NCBI GenBank assembly: GCA_019925095.2 | Contig: CM034415.1 | Span: 8,403,001-8,467,000 of the forward strand | From: Dendrolimus kikuchii | Lineage: Eukaryota; Arthropoda; Insecta; Lepidoptera; Lasiocampidae | Length of the DNA: 64,000 nt | Direction: 5' to 3' | Shown: one piece after another, positions 1 through 9,733 of the stretch | Numbering within the stretch: position 1 is the first letter of the stretch | How the letters are laid out: every line of letters starts with the position of its first letter | The notes under the pieces: model-generated | Databases searched by the model: none | Seen by the model: only the letters and a program-made list of their open reading frames with translations | Told to the model about the DNA's origin: nothing | Program-made: the position numbers and the translations under genes

Positions 1-340
1 TATAGCCTATAGCCTTCCTACGTTATAATTGTGATAAACCCACTATCCAACGCTGAAAGCATTTTTCAATTGTGAATCTAAGATCCGGGAACCCACTCAA
101 ACACACAAAAACAAAATCACCAAAATCGCTAGGTGATTAGGAGGATTCCTCTCAGCACCACCTACCGGTTATTATGCTAAACCATCCGCCCACTTAAACA
201 AACAAAATCACTAAAATCGTTGATTAAACCCGAAACAAACGGGATAAAAAGTATCATGTCCGTCTCGTGATTCTAAGCTATCTCCCTACCAGCTTACAGC
301 CGTTCTTTAGTTAAAATATTAGACTTTCTTTTATATATAT
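1..340 (+). repeat. Dispersed repeat 'T' (retroelement-tail-like), degenerate copy
   Basis: Carries the phrases cacctaccggtt, gggaacccactcaaac and caaaatcaccaaaatcgc, followed by a (ta)n run. The same phrases recur near 1.7-2.1, 2.5, 13.9, 18.7-19.1, 24.3 and 60.0 kb, in both orientations. No coding capacity is seen. It resembles the non-coding tail of a non-LTR element, but the family is not identified. Confidence 0.6.
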
Positions 341-769
341 ATAGACTAGCTGTGCCCGCGACGCCGTCCGCGTGGAATTTGTTTTCAAAGCCCCCCCCGA
401 TTTTGAAACATTTTTCATTGCTGCTCCGCTCCTATTGGTATTAGTGCAAGTAATTGTTGGTAAACCAAATAAATTAAAAAAATCTTGTATATAGGACCTT
501 CAAAAATTTTTCTTCAGTAGAACTTGACTTTAATAAACTTTACGAATTTTAATGTGTAGATACTTACCTAGAGATTCTTCGATTGCAATGCAGAGAATTA
601 AAGTTAAAAATAATAATTTTGAATTAAACATCTCGAGACGAAGCGCGACTTACTCGATTAATGTTAAATTGTTTAATAAATTGATTTCGCAGTGCTATCT
701 ATTATATGTATTTTTATTGTGTCATTCATCTTTTCTCATTACAATGTTTATCTTCATTTGTTTATTGGA
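341..769. other. RTE/SINE-like remnant then AT-rich DNA
   Basis: Begins with ctagctgtgcccgcgac, a phrase also present in variant form near 25.0, 25.4 and 26.0 kb (gaagtcgcgggcagaagct on the opposite strand). The rest is AT-rich with no convincing exon; short open frames look fortuitous. Confidence 0.5.
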
Positions 770-1060
770 CTTGACTTTATGTTGTTGGTCCGAAGACCTT
801 ACAACTTTACCGGGGTTTTTGGGGCGAGTGCCTTGAGTGCCAGTGCGCGAAGCGAAGGCGCTCGAGCCCGGGGGGGCAACTTGCTCGAGGGAGCTCCCTA
901 AGGAGTTTTACCTCGGCTGAACTGTTGCCATGAGAGGTCTGTGTCTGTCTGTCCGTGCCTAGCCTGCCGTCCTAACCGCGGGCGGGCTGATCCGGGCCAG
1001 CCGTTTTGTGATAACGTCGACCCTGTCCATGAGGACACGCGGTCGTCGCACGAGGAGATA
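770..1060 (-). mobile_element. 3' end of a jockey-like LINE, truncated
   Basis: Matches the terminal part of the larger copy at 62.96-63.69 kb (shared phrases ggtccgaagaccttacaac and ggcaacttgctcgaggga). The larger copy encodes the C-terminal part of a jockey-type reverse transcriptase on the minus strand, so this piece is the 3' end of the same family. It is non-functional. Confidence 0.65.
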
Positions 1061-1083
1061 TGTAAATACATACAAACATAACT

Positions 1084-1560
1084 TCACGCCAGTTCCCTTG
1101 CGGGGTAGGCACGAACAACAGAGCGCCATTTAGGCTTATTCTTACACACCTCACTTGCTTCTTTCACATTCATAACTCTTGTCATGCACACTCGTCTGTT
1201 CTTAAGGCTCCTGACATCACCCTCCGCTAGTACACGATCAATTTGATCATGGAAGGTGTGTCGTGGCCTTCCACGACTTCTGCATCCATCCACTTTTGCA
1301 TTGTATATCTGTTTAGTCATTCTTTCATAATGCATTCTTTCCACATGCCCAAACCACCGGAGCATTCCTTTCCTTACCTTCACCCCGACACTGTCTTTCA
1401 GACCAACTCTCTTTCTTACTTCGGTATTACGAACGCGGTCCGCGAGCGTCACTCCGCAGATTTTGCGCAGTGCTCGCATCTCGACCGCGTTTACTCTACT
1501 TTCATGCTCTCTCTTCCATACCCAACTCTCGCTTCCATACGTGAGCGTAGGTACGAGCAC
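1084..1560 (-). pseudogene. Non-LTR reverse transcriptase C-terminal fragment (RTE-like)
   Basis: A 158-residue open frame resembling the end of a LINE ORF2: TYGSESWVWKREHESR, then LRWFGHVERM, then RGRPRHTFHDQI, ending in ARELA. The RT catalytic domain is absent, so this is a 5'-truncated copy. The same 3' end recurs at 41.1-41.4 kb (+, diverged), 42.95-43.04 kb (-) and 59.71-59.82 kb (+). Clade assignment to RTE-like is a judgement from the WFGH-x-RM and GRPR motifs. Confidence 0.75.
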
Positions 1561-1699
1561 CGCGTTGTGTATGTATGTAAGGTTATGTACCTACCTATAA
1601 ATGCGATTTCCTCAAGTATCTGGGTTTCTCTGAGCGCAGTTCTATTGTTTAAGGTTTAGTAGGTGGGTTCAAGGTTCTGAATAAATAAAATACCAGAAC

Positions 1700-2110
1700 C
1701 CGATTGCAGCGCTACCTGCCAGGTTTAATTGTGAATCTAAACCATCTAGGGACCCACTCAAAAATCTAAGTATATACATAAAACAAAGTCGGGTTAGTTA
1801 CATTTATAACTCAAGAACGGCTAGACCAATTTTTATGATTTTTGTGTTTTTGGAATTGTCTTCGTCCGGAATAGGATAATAAGTATTAAAATATGATATT
1901 CATCAACAAAAAAATTATCATTAAAAAATATCAGTCACAACATCAGTCTGGCGTTTCATTTGTTATGATTTTTCCCGACCGATTTCGGCAATGGTGACTG
2001 CATTGAAACTCATTTTTAGTTGTCTGATTGAGGTTAATTATGTTTGTTTGTGTTCAAGTGGATCCCGGGATGGTTTAGATTCAAATTTGAACCAGGTAAA
2101 TGGCGCTGCA
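1700..2110. repeat. Repeat T remnants
   Basis: Two adjoining degenerate pieces in opposite orientation (gggacccactcaaa near 1750; gtggatcccgggatggttta near 2060). No gene is seen. A third piece lies at about 2460-2660, after the next repeat. Confidence 0.5.
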
Positions 2111-2123
2111 ATCGGGTAACAGG

Positions 2124-2440
2124 ATTTTTTTATTTTTTTTACTGCAGTTCAGCAGACAGGCAGACGACCCACTTGATGTAAAGCGGTTACCATCGGCTAT
2201 CGACATTTGCAACACCAAAGGTGCTACAAATGCGCTACTGCTCCCTTAAAGGAGACTGGAATCCGGTCGCTAATGCCGGAACACAACTCAAGGCTGCTTT
2301 GGCGGCATACTCTAGACCAGGGGTGGTAGCTATCCAGTAGGGCAAATACCCTACCACCTGGCTGTGGGTTCTTTTGTCGCCTCTTACAACAGGCCGCCCG
2401 GCCGCAGAAAATGGTATTCTTTCTCCGTTTCTGCACGGAC
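2124..2440 (-). repeat. Dispersed repeat 'A' (SINE-like), about 315 bp
   Basis: Read on the minus strand it starts gtgcagaaacggagaaag and ends in cagtaaaaaaaat, i.e. an A-rich 3' tail. About ten copies occur in the window (6.38, 12.64, 19.31, 22.80, 23.55, 31.43, 38.01, 52.30 and 54.42 kb), several truncated. The copy at 23.55 kb has an apparent target-site duplication, which supports retroposition. No tRNA-like head is visible; it could instead be the tail of a LINE. Confidence 0.75.
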
Positions 2441-2783
2441 GGATTTAGGTGAAATTATTTTTTTGTATATTCAAGTGGAACTCGGGATGGTTTAGATTCA
2501 CGATTGGACCCGGTAGGTGGCGCTGCTGAACACCTCTTTAACGGTAGGACCGATTTTGATGACATTTTTTTGTTTTTTCAAGTAGATTTGAGGATGGTTT
2601 AGATTTAGATTAACAATTGGTCCCGGTTGATGGCGCTGCAATCGGTTTCTAGATTTTACTTTTAAAGGGCAAGACAACGTCTGCCGGGTACAGCTACATA
2701 GTATTATATAAAAGATTCATAAAAACGATTGAGCAGTTTTTTTAAATCGCCTCTGACATTTTCTACCTCGTGACTTTACTAAA

Positions 2784-3992
2784 ATGCCGGTTCTGCCTAT
2801 TTTAAAGGGTCGACAGCTAGATGCAAGTCTTAGTTCTAATTATAAGCCGATATCACAATCGACGGTGTGCGCCAGAGTCCTTGAAAAAGTTATATTAGAA
2901 AAATATAATGATAGAATGGCCGTATCCGATTCACAAGTAGGGTTTAAAACAGGAGGATCAAGTGACATAGGTATATTTGCTCTTAAACATACAGTTAGTC
3001 ATTATTTAAGTCGCGATACAAATGTTTATGCGTGCTTTCTAGATTTGTCGAAAGCATTCGATAGAGTCATACATAATCGACTATGGCAGAAACTGCAGGA
3101 ACGACAATTTCCTGTTGCAATCTTAAATCTCCTAAAAAAATGGCACGAGAAGCGACAAAATCTGGTGAAGTGGAATGATGCTTACTCTAAACCAGCGTCT
3201 CTACCATGTGGAGTCAGACAAGGGGGATCATTGTCGCCAGTACTTTTTAATATATACATGGATGAATTGAATACGCTTTTTAATGATACTAAAATTGGTT
3301 GCCATATTGCGGGCACCTGCGTCAATCATATTGCTTACGCAGATGATATGGTTCTTCTAGCACCAACGGTGTCAGCAATGCGTCGACTTTTGGATTTATG
3401 TGTAACATATGCTACTACTCATGGTCTTACATATAACGATAAAAAGACAAAGGTCACGTACTTTCGAAAAGGCAAGAGGCCTGTTACGACATCGCCTATC
3501 CAATTAAATGGTCAGGACTTAGAATACGTAGACAGCTTTAAGTATCTGGGGCATATAGTGACAAGTAATTTAACAGACGGAATGGACCTAGATAGACAAC
3601 GCCGTGCTTTAAGCGTGCGATCCAACATGCTGGCTAGGAGGTTTGCAAGATGTAGTGACAATGTGAAAATGCTATTGTTTAAACCATACTGTACTACGAT
3701 TTATACATGTGAACTTTGGTGCAAATACACAAAAGCGGAATATAGTGCATTAAGAGTACAATATAATAATGCCCTACGCATAATGTTACGGTTACCTAAA
3801 TTCTGTAGCGCTTCAGAGATGTTCACAGAAACCAGACTCCCCGGTTTTGCGGCACTAATACGACAAAGAGTAGCCAACACAAGAGAAAGATTTTATAACT
3901 CCCAAAATAAAATAGTCGCTGCTCTGCTTCAAATAAATGGACCATTGATAGAACATTGGATGAAACTACATAGTGACATAATTATATTTTAA
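2784..3992 (+). CDS. Non-LTR reverse transcriptase, 5'-truncated ORF2 (CR1/L2-like)
   Basis: An uninterrupted 402-residue frame covering most of an RT domain: SNYKPIS near residue 20, LDLSKAFDRV near 87, GVRQGGSLSPVLFN near 142, and the catalytic AYADDMVLL near 183, then the thumb and C-terminal region with FKYLGHIV. The N-terminal endonuclease is missing, so the apparent ATG is not a real start; the element is truncated near 2785. It ends in taaataaatattattatta at about 4060, the short-repeat 3' terminus typical of CR1/L2-type elements rather than poly(A). The frame has no stop, suggesting a fairly young insertion, but the copy cannot be autonomous. Confidence 0.85.
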   Translation: MPVLPILKGRQLDASLSSNYKPISQSTVCARVLEKVILEKYNDRMAVSDSQVGFKTGGSSDIGIFALKHTVSHYLSRDTNVYACFLDLSKAFDRVIHNRLWQKLQERQFPVAILNLLKKWHEKRQNLVKWNDAYSKPASLPCGVRQGGSLSPVLFNIYMDELNTLFNDTKIGCHIAGTCVNHIAYADDMVLLAPTVSAMRRLLDLCVTYATTHGLTYNDKKTKVTYFRKGKRPVTTSPIQLNGQDLEYVDSFKYLGHIVTSNLTDGMDLDRQRRALSVRSNMLARRFARCSDNVKMLLFKPYCTTIYTCELWCKYTKAEYSALRVQYNNALRIMLRLPKFCSASEMFTETRLPGFAALIRQRVANTRERFYNSQNKIVAALLQINGPLIEHWMKLHSDIIIF

Positions 3993-4060
3993 TATTATAA
4001 TACCAATAATGTAATTTGCTATGGACCTAGTCTGGATTAAATAAATATTATTATTATTTG

Positions 4061-4720
4061 TATGTCTTTCGAGACCACGGGCCATAAAAATGGCTCGGAC
4101 ATTTGGAGGGCTTGCGTGGGGCCATGGAAAGGCCAACACGTAGAGGCCCTTTGACAAATTTAATGTAAATGTGGCGTGACACTGACCGGCGATTATCCCT
4201 GTCTACACCATATAACAATGCACCCAAGGACAAGCCCCGGCCAGTGTAGGACTATTGTGGGAAATGAGGACAAAAAGTACCGGGCTATTGTAGTGAACTG
4301 CTAATGGTACTAGGGGTCTGGTAATATGGGGACTATGGCGTCTGCCCGTCGCAATGTTCAGGGAACATGGAAAAATGGGCAGACGGTGACTCGCCACTCC
4401 CTGCATGGGCCCCAAAAAATGCCATAGAAGACAGGGGCAACATGGGTGTGAGTGGCTAAGGGGTGTAGATAGGTGGGCTGCAGGTTCACCGAAGCTACTT
4501 CTGACGTGATGCCGAAGCTACTTCTGACGTGATGCCATTTATCACTTCCACCCCTGGAGCTTGAGTCTTAGCTCTAGCGATCTCCACTTCGTGTCGGCTG
4601 GCTAAGGCAAGCACGGAGGTCGGGGCCTTGTGTTGGCCCCCGGAGTCAGGTACGAGGTTTCGCTACTCACCTAAGGCTTCGCCACAAAGCCCCCCTGCGG
4701 GTGTATAATTATTATTATTA
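4061..4720 (+). repeat. Dispersed repeat 'B' with (att)n tail
   Basis: A GC-richer block containing gggcagacggtgactcgcc and ctggagcttgagtctta, ending in attattattattt. A near-full copy lies at 60.13-60.56 kb and a short one at 20.43-20.60 kb. Coding potential is not evident. A short internal direct repeat (gatgccgaagctacttctgac) is seen at about 4500. Likely a SINE or LINE 3' end ending in ATT repeats. Confidence 0.65.
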
Positions 4721-4994
4721 TTTTCTAAGGCAAGAGGGTTTTTGTAGAAATTCGGGATCGGCAGTGGTCGAGTGTTTGAATTATAAATAATGAGCAATTT
4801 AAAATATATATAGGCATGTAATAAACTTAATCTATGTCAAAAGCAAATACAGACAACATAAGGACATGCATAAATTTACATACATAAATTACTTGAATTT
4901 ATACATTGTCTTAGGTAACAAAGAAAATGTATTTAATAATACGCAATTCCGACAAGAAAACGGCATTGAAGTAACAACTGTTGGACCGCTCACA

Positions 4995-6142
4995 ATGTTT
5001 GCCAAAATATTATTCAGTGCTGTCGTTGCCGCCATTTTGTTTAATTTTACAACGTGTAAGTATTAATATTTAACACACTCTTATTAGCTTGACATAATTA
5101 TGTATTTAATGCACCCTTTTCTTCCCGTTTGTCCCGAAATCCGTTTTGCAGTCGACCGCGCATACAGATGGCGCCATCTCTTGACATCTTCGGGGTTTCC
5201 TCTTTTAGTTTTTTTTTTGCCGAGTTTATGGAAAGGGAATGGTTTAAAAGGACAAAAGGAATTTTAGGTTATTTAGGTCGACACACCGTTTGAAGACCAC
5301 CGTGGGGGACGCGCGGTAGGAGTGTGGGCTTAGCAATGTTCTGGTAGCACTAGCATCACAAGAAAGGAATGCTATTGCCATGCCACGGTCGGGGATACCC
5401 ACTAAAACCCCTCGGGGTTGCGTTCTTCGCCCTTATGCCAGGGCCACGGGTATATGCTCTCACCACTCTGTCAGGCCACCTGACCTGACTTACGGGGCCG
5501 AGACGTAGACACGGCGGTAGCATTGGTCCACAATTTTCTAGTCGCTTAACGGGCTATGGAGCGAGCTAGGTTGGTTGTTTCTCTTATGGATAGAGTTAGA
5601 AATGAGGATATTTGTAACAGAACCAAGGTAACCAACATGGCTCGCAATTAGCAAGCTGAAGTGGCAGTGGGCCGGTCACGTCTGCCGCAGGACCGATAGC
5701 CGATGGAGCAGACGAGTCCTGGAGTGGAGACCGCGTCTCGGTAAACGTAGTGTCGGACGCCCTACAGCCCGATGGACTGAAAACCTGCGCAAGGTCGCCG
5801 GTAGGCGTTGGATGAGGAAGGCAGAGGACCGTGATTAGTAGTGCCGACTTGGAGAGGCCTACGTCTAGCAGTGGACCGTAATTATCGGACGACGACTCCG
5901 CGAAGCTCTGACAGTATTGTATTATTCTTCTTTAACGATTCACAGCATCGTGCGGCGATGATGAGAATGCGAAACAGGGTTGTGCCGGATATTGCGGTAT
6001 GAAGTGCAACACTATGAATTGGACAGATGAAATGAAACGAACAAACTGTGTACACACCTGCATACCTGGTTGTGCATGCAACGCCGGGCTGGTATACGAC
6101 GAGAACGTAGAGAAATGTGTTGACCCGACACAATGTACTTAG
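4995..6142 (+). CDS. Secreted TIL-domain serine protease inhibitor (85 aa)
   Basis: Coding exon 1 is 4995-5055 and exon 2 is 5946-6142, joined in phase 1 across a GT-AG intron (gtgtaag donor, cgattcacag acceptor). Exon 1 gives about 20 residues, MFAKILFSAVVAAILFNFTT, a clear signal peptide. Exon 2 gives 65 residues with ten cysteines in the trypsin-inhibitor-like (TIL) pattern, including GCAGYCGMKC, HTCIPGCAC, EKC and TQC. Members of this family are small secreted inhibitors of serine proteases, found in haemolymph, silk or gut. The expected P1 position, the second residue after Cys5, is His in TNCVHTC; Arg, Lys, Leu or Met is more usual, so the target is unclear. An in-frame upstream ATG at 4866 exists, but 4995 places the signal peptide at the N-terminus. 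The first intron holds LINE debris. Confidence 0.85.
5310..5500 (-). mobile_element. R1-like LINE 3' tail fragment
   Basis: Contains ggggatacccactaaaaccc followed by cgcccttatgccagggcc, matching the 3' tails at 49.2, 50.2 and 51.9 kb, whose coding part is on the minus strand. It lies within the first intron of the TIL inhibitor gene. Confidence 0.6.
5630..5880 (+). pseudogene. Non-LTR retrotransposon ORF2 C-terminal fragment
   Basis: Conceptual translation gives KLKWQWAGHVCRRTDSRW, then LEWRPRLGKRSVGRPTARW and GEAYVQQWT, the standard C-terminal block of an abundant insect LINE group (W-AGH-x-RR ... GRP-x-RW ... EAYVQQW). It has in-frame stops. It sits in the TIL gene's first intron, just before the exon 2 acceptor. 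Confidence 0.75.
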
Positions 6143-6180
6143 TAAGTATGTTAAAAAGAAACGCTGGTACCTAATCAGCG

Positions 6181-6756
6181 CGTTCCATTAGTAGCTCACA
6201 ACGCCCAAAATGCTCCGTTAGCCGTTCCACAAGGCGACCGCGGTCGTTGTGGTCGTGGCGAAAACTTCACTAATGACGTCATCATTATCAATCGCACAAC
6301 GCTCACAACGTCCCATGTTAAGAGGTGGGTCGAATAACCGTTCCATTTGGGTTTGCGATTGTAACGCCGGCGAGCAAGTTCTATCCGTGCAGGAACCGGA
6401 GAAAGAATACAATTTCCTGCGGCCGGGCGGCCTGTCGTAAGAGGCGACTTAACAACCGACAGCCAGGTGGTAGGGCATTTACCCGACTGGATGGCTACCA
6501 CCCCTGGTCTAAAGTATGTCGCCATAACAACCTTGAGTTGTGTTCCGGCATTAGTGACCAGGTTCCAGTCTCCCTTAAGAGAGCAGCAGCATATTTGTAG
6601 CAACTTTGGTGTTGCAAATGTCCATAGGCGATGGTAACCGCTTTCCATCAAGTGGGCCGTCTGCCTGTCTGCTGATCTCCTGCAATAAAAATAAAAAAAG
6701 TGGATCGGGAGAAATCGCGGTCGTGAATGTGGTTGTTGTGAGTCTCTAATGGAACG
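6181..6756. mobile_element. MITE family 1 copy, interrupted by repeat A
   Basis: Terminal inverted repeats cgttccattag and ctaatggaacg. The interior is rich in gacgtcat and cggtcgttgtgg motifs. Related copies lie at 15.29-15.70, 23.08-23.32 and 30.35-30.73 kb. Comparison with the 23.08 kb copy shows that the segment 6379-6700 is a later insertion. No transposase frame is present, so it is non-autonomous; the superfamily is not assigned. Confidence 0.75.
6379..6700 (+). repeat. Repeat A copy nested in MITE family 1
   Basis: Near full length, from about gtgcaggaaccggagaaag to the A-rich tail caataaaaataaaaaaag. The host MITE resumes immediately after it (tggatcgggagaaatcgcgg), so repeat A inserted after the MITE. 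Confidence 0.75.
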
Positions 6757-6967
6757 TATCCAAAATGGAGGTATATGGTAGACACTTTGGGCCGACCTCA
6801 AATAACTGAGAGAAAGAGATTGAAAGAAATTCTTTATTAAAACTACTCTTTTTTTCTATGTTTACAGGTAACAACAAAATACCACAATAAAGGAACATAT
6901 ATTACAGTAAAATAAATACACTGAAATATTTATGGAAAATGCTTTTTATTTAAACTTAGTACAGAAG

Positions 6968-7698
6968 TAGGGATGGGACGAAATTCGTTTTGACCGAATT
7001 TCGGTAGCTTGAGCCGAACTTCGGCATTCGGCCTAAATTCAATTTAAATGCCGAACATTCGGTGCAAGGCAAAAGTAAAATACCTACTTGCACTATTTTG
7101 ACTGAAGTTCATAGAAATCATATCTACCATAACCGTAATACAAACATTGGCATCTATATACTCATGGTCATTTATTTTAGTCAGGAACATGTAAATCTTA
7201 ACGTGCAATGTGATAAAAATAAATAGAATTAGTTCTTGATTGAGTCTTTGCCAAAACAATTATAAAATAAACTTATTATTCCTCTAAAAAACATCAGTAA
7301 GTAGTGCAACTGCTTAATTATAATACGTAACTTGAATTAAAAAAAAAAACTCGTCTAAGAGACATCGGCAATTATAACTCTAATTTTGATTTAAATCACT
7401 TTTTACGAATTAAACACTATGAATTTAGAATTATGAAATGGTGATTTTTTTTTCAATCAAAGGTCTAAAAATGTATTCTTTTATCCACCTACTCATACTT
7501 AAAATTTGCAAGAGGCAGGTTATGGTATAAAAAAGCCAAAAATTCGGTGTTATCAAGTTGAAGTTGTCAACAGGTCACGATGTTTTGCTCTTGAGAAAGC
7601 GTGGCGAAATTAAACCGAAGTTCGGTCGAGTTTTTTGTTTTAACCGAATGTTCGGCCGAAGTTCGTATTCGGTTCAAACCACATTCGGCCCATCCCTA
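6968..7698. mobile_element. hAT-type MITE, 731 bp, with 8-bp target duplication
   Basis: Starts tagggatgggac and ends gcccatccctA, perfect inverted repeats for the first ten bases (TAGGGATGGG). It is flanked on both sides by the direct repeat tacagaag (6960-6967 and 7699-7706). An 8-bp duplication and a (C/T)AGGG-type terminus are diagnostic of hAT elements. Subterminal regions carry many copies of ttcggccgaa-like motifs. No transposase is encoded. Confidence 0.9.
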
Positions 7699-7775
7699 TA
7701 CAGAAGTGCAATTTCAAAGCCTAGAAACTGACTTTGTTTGGCACTTTGACAGGCTTATAAAAAGGAAGAAGTTCT

Positions 7776-7955
7776 CATTGAAATAAGTCGTTAGTTGTGG
7801 GTATAGGGGTAACCCTGCGGAGAAGAATCACGCACGTCTGTGTAAGTCAATAAAAGCGTTTAGATCATTGAAATAAGTCGTTAGTTGTGGGTATAGGGGT
7901 AACCCTGCGGAGAAGAATCACGCACGTCTGTGTAAGTCAATAAAAGCGTTTAGAT
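7776..7955 (+). repeat. Perfect tandem duplication of a 90-bp unit
   Basis: Unit 7776-7865 is repeated without mismatch at 7866-7955. Each unit begins cattgaaataagtcgttag and ends caataaaagcgtttagat, so each carries one AATAAA. It lies between the TIL and zinc-finger genes, which converge here, so it may fall in a 3' end. Confidence 0.9.
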
Positions 7956-8722
7956 AAAAGAACTGATGTTTTCATCCAATCCTAAGTGCGTACCCCCGCT
8001 CGCACGTAACAATATATTTATCATATTTGTTAACGATGCCAAAACAGTTTGTAGATAGTTTTTAGAAAGTTGTTTCTCACGAAGGAAATGCAGATGCTGG
8101 GATATGGAATAATTTATGACGTCCCCCGTAATGTCCTCCATTGTTTTATATTTTCGATAATTTCGGTAATAGTTTAAAATAACGTCCTTTGTAAGACCAT
8201 TTGAGTCAAAGAAAGATGATCCTGACATCTGCCATTGCCATTGTATGTACATATTTTAGAAAATAGTTGTGTAATTTAACTGCATGCTTTGTTTTAATTT
8301 AGCGAGGAAACAATTTATTAGTTTATGGACAGGGGTCGCTTCTTCCCAGAAGGGTTGGCTCCAGGCCGGAGAAATCGTGGGAAGCTGCCGCAAAATGCTA
8401 GTTTTTTTAATGAATTCGTTCGTATAAGTAGTAAGTGATCCGCCAAGACAAGTCAGTGTATTACGAGTGTGTGTTAAAATATTAGCTGGAGTGTATTAAA
8501 AGTAGTAGTCAGCGGGTTAGAGTCTATGCAACTTAGTTAACGTACGAATATACCGATTACGGCTTTAATATAGCCAATGGTTATTTTATTGTAATTACAA
8601 CTCAGTAGCGTTCAAATAAACGACGTGAACCGTAAGAGTGACTGGTGTATTATTTCCACCGGCATATGCCGCCAGCACCTCCTACAGGCTTCCACCGAAA
8701 GCCCTGTTGGAGACCCGCTACA
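7950..8722 (-). repeat. Dispersed repeat 'C', minus-strand copy
   Basis: Read on the minus strand it starts agaactgtagcgggtctcc at 8722 and runs through cagggctttcggtggaagc and cccaacccttctgggaag-like phrases to about 7990. A plus-strand copy occupies 26.0-26.9 kb. The minus strand has a 100-codon open frame (7950-8252; candidate start MSGSSFF at about 8230), rich in polar and aliphatic residues and not recognised. Part of the frame is conserved at DNA level in the 26.8 kb copy but broken there. The repeat starts 14 bases after the zinc-finger gene stop codon and may provide its AATAAA (8585-8590). Confidence 0.65.
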
Positions 8723-8735
8723 GTTCTTTATAATA

Positions 8736-9733
8736 TTAGAGATGAGACCGCTTAATATGCCGTCGTAATGATTCCTTCGATGAAAATAAACTGCTACAAG
8801 TATTGCATGAGAACTTTTTGCCATCAACATGAGTGCCTTTGTGTCTACCTAAATCCGATCTAGAGTAAAAATAACTATGACAAAGATCACACTCATGCGA
8901 TTTCTCTTTTAAATGCGCGTATTTAGTATGATTATTAACCAAGCTTTTCGTTATAAATGACTTGGAACAAAATTCACATTTAAACTCGGGCTTCTCAAAA
9001 TCATGTTTTTGCACCAAATGCTGTACTTTGGCACTCTCTTGAAAGAATCTTTCATCACAGAACGGACACGGAAAACGCTTTTTCCTCTCGTGTTGTATAT
9101 TATGAGCTTTTATTTCGTGATTTTTCCTATCAACCTTATTTTTAAAATCAAGCTTGCATCTCCCACATTTGAATGGCCGATGTAGCCTAGTACGGTGTAA
9201 ATTGAGAAATATTAAACTAGAAAAACCTGCACCGCATTTATCGCAAATGTGTTTTTGGTAATGTTTATTCATGTGAATGTTTAAAACTCTGAACAGTTTG
9301 AAGTTTTCGTAACAAATTTGACATGTCAAGCCGCCATCTTGTATTTTAAAAGGTACGAACAAGTGTTCCAGTGACGGAAATTCAACATTGTGGGCATTGT
9401 GTAGATGATTTTTTAGGTTATCTAAATCAGACAGGTTCTTATCACAAATTTTACATTTTAATAATGAAATTTCGACTTTAACTAATAAATTTTGTTGCTT
9501 TATCATCTTCCTCTCGATATCCGTTAAGGAATGTTCGGTATATGTGTGCTCTTTGAGTAAATTCATATCGTCAAACGGCTCCGAGCAACAGAAACAACGA
9601 TATCTGCTTTTGTTCCATTGAAAAACACATATGGATGAATTTGCCAATAATTTTAAGGAGTTTTCACGCAATATTCGAGTTTTGCTACTTCGATCCCATA
9701 TCTTCGCGTTTGGATTTGATGAGTTACGACTAA
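8736..9733 (-). CDS. ZAD-C2H2 gene exon 4: zinc-finger array and stop
   Basis: The acceptor aaattccag lies just above 9733; the first complete codons read SRNSSNPNAK. Finger signatures (C-x2-C ... H-x3,4-H) run from CFCCSEPF through CDLCHSYFYSRSDLGRH to CNTCSSLFSSKESLRRH. The first two or three modules are irregular, the last five canonical. Codons are open to the stop at 8736-8738. Confidence 0.9.

Larger units (their letters stand above)
6142..6891 (+). other. Candidate last intron and 3' exon of the TIL gene, donor overlapping the stop codon
   Basis: The stop codon TAG at 6140-6142 overlaps a consensus donor gtaagt starting at 6142. A matching acceptor (tttttttctatgtttacag) ends at 6867 and the next bases are gtaac. 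Splicing TA to G rebuilds TAG, so the protein is the same with or without splicing. AATAAA at 6886-6891 is a candidate polyadenylation signal. The MITE at 6181-6756 would be removed with this intron. Confidence 0.45.
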
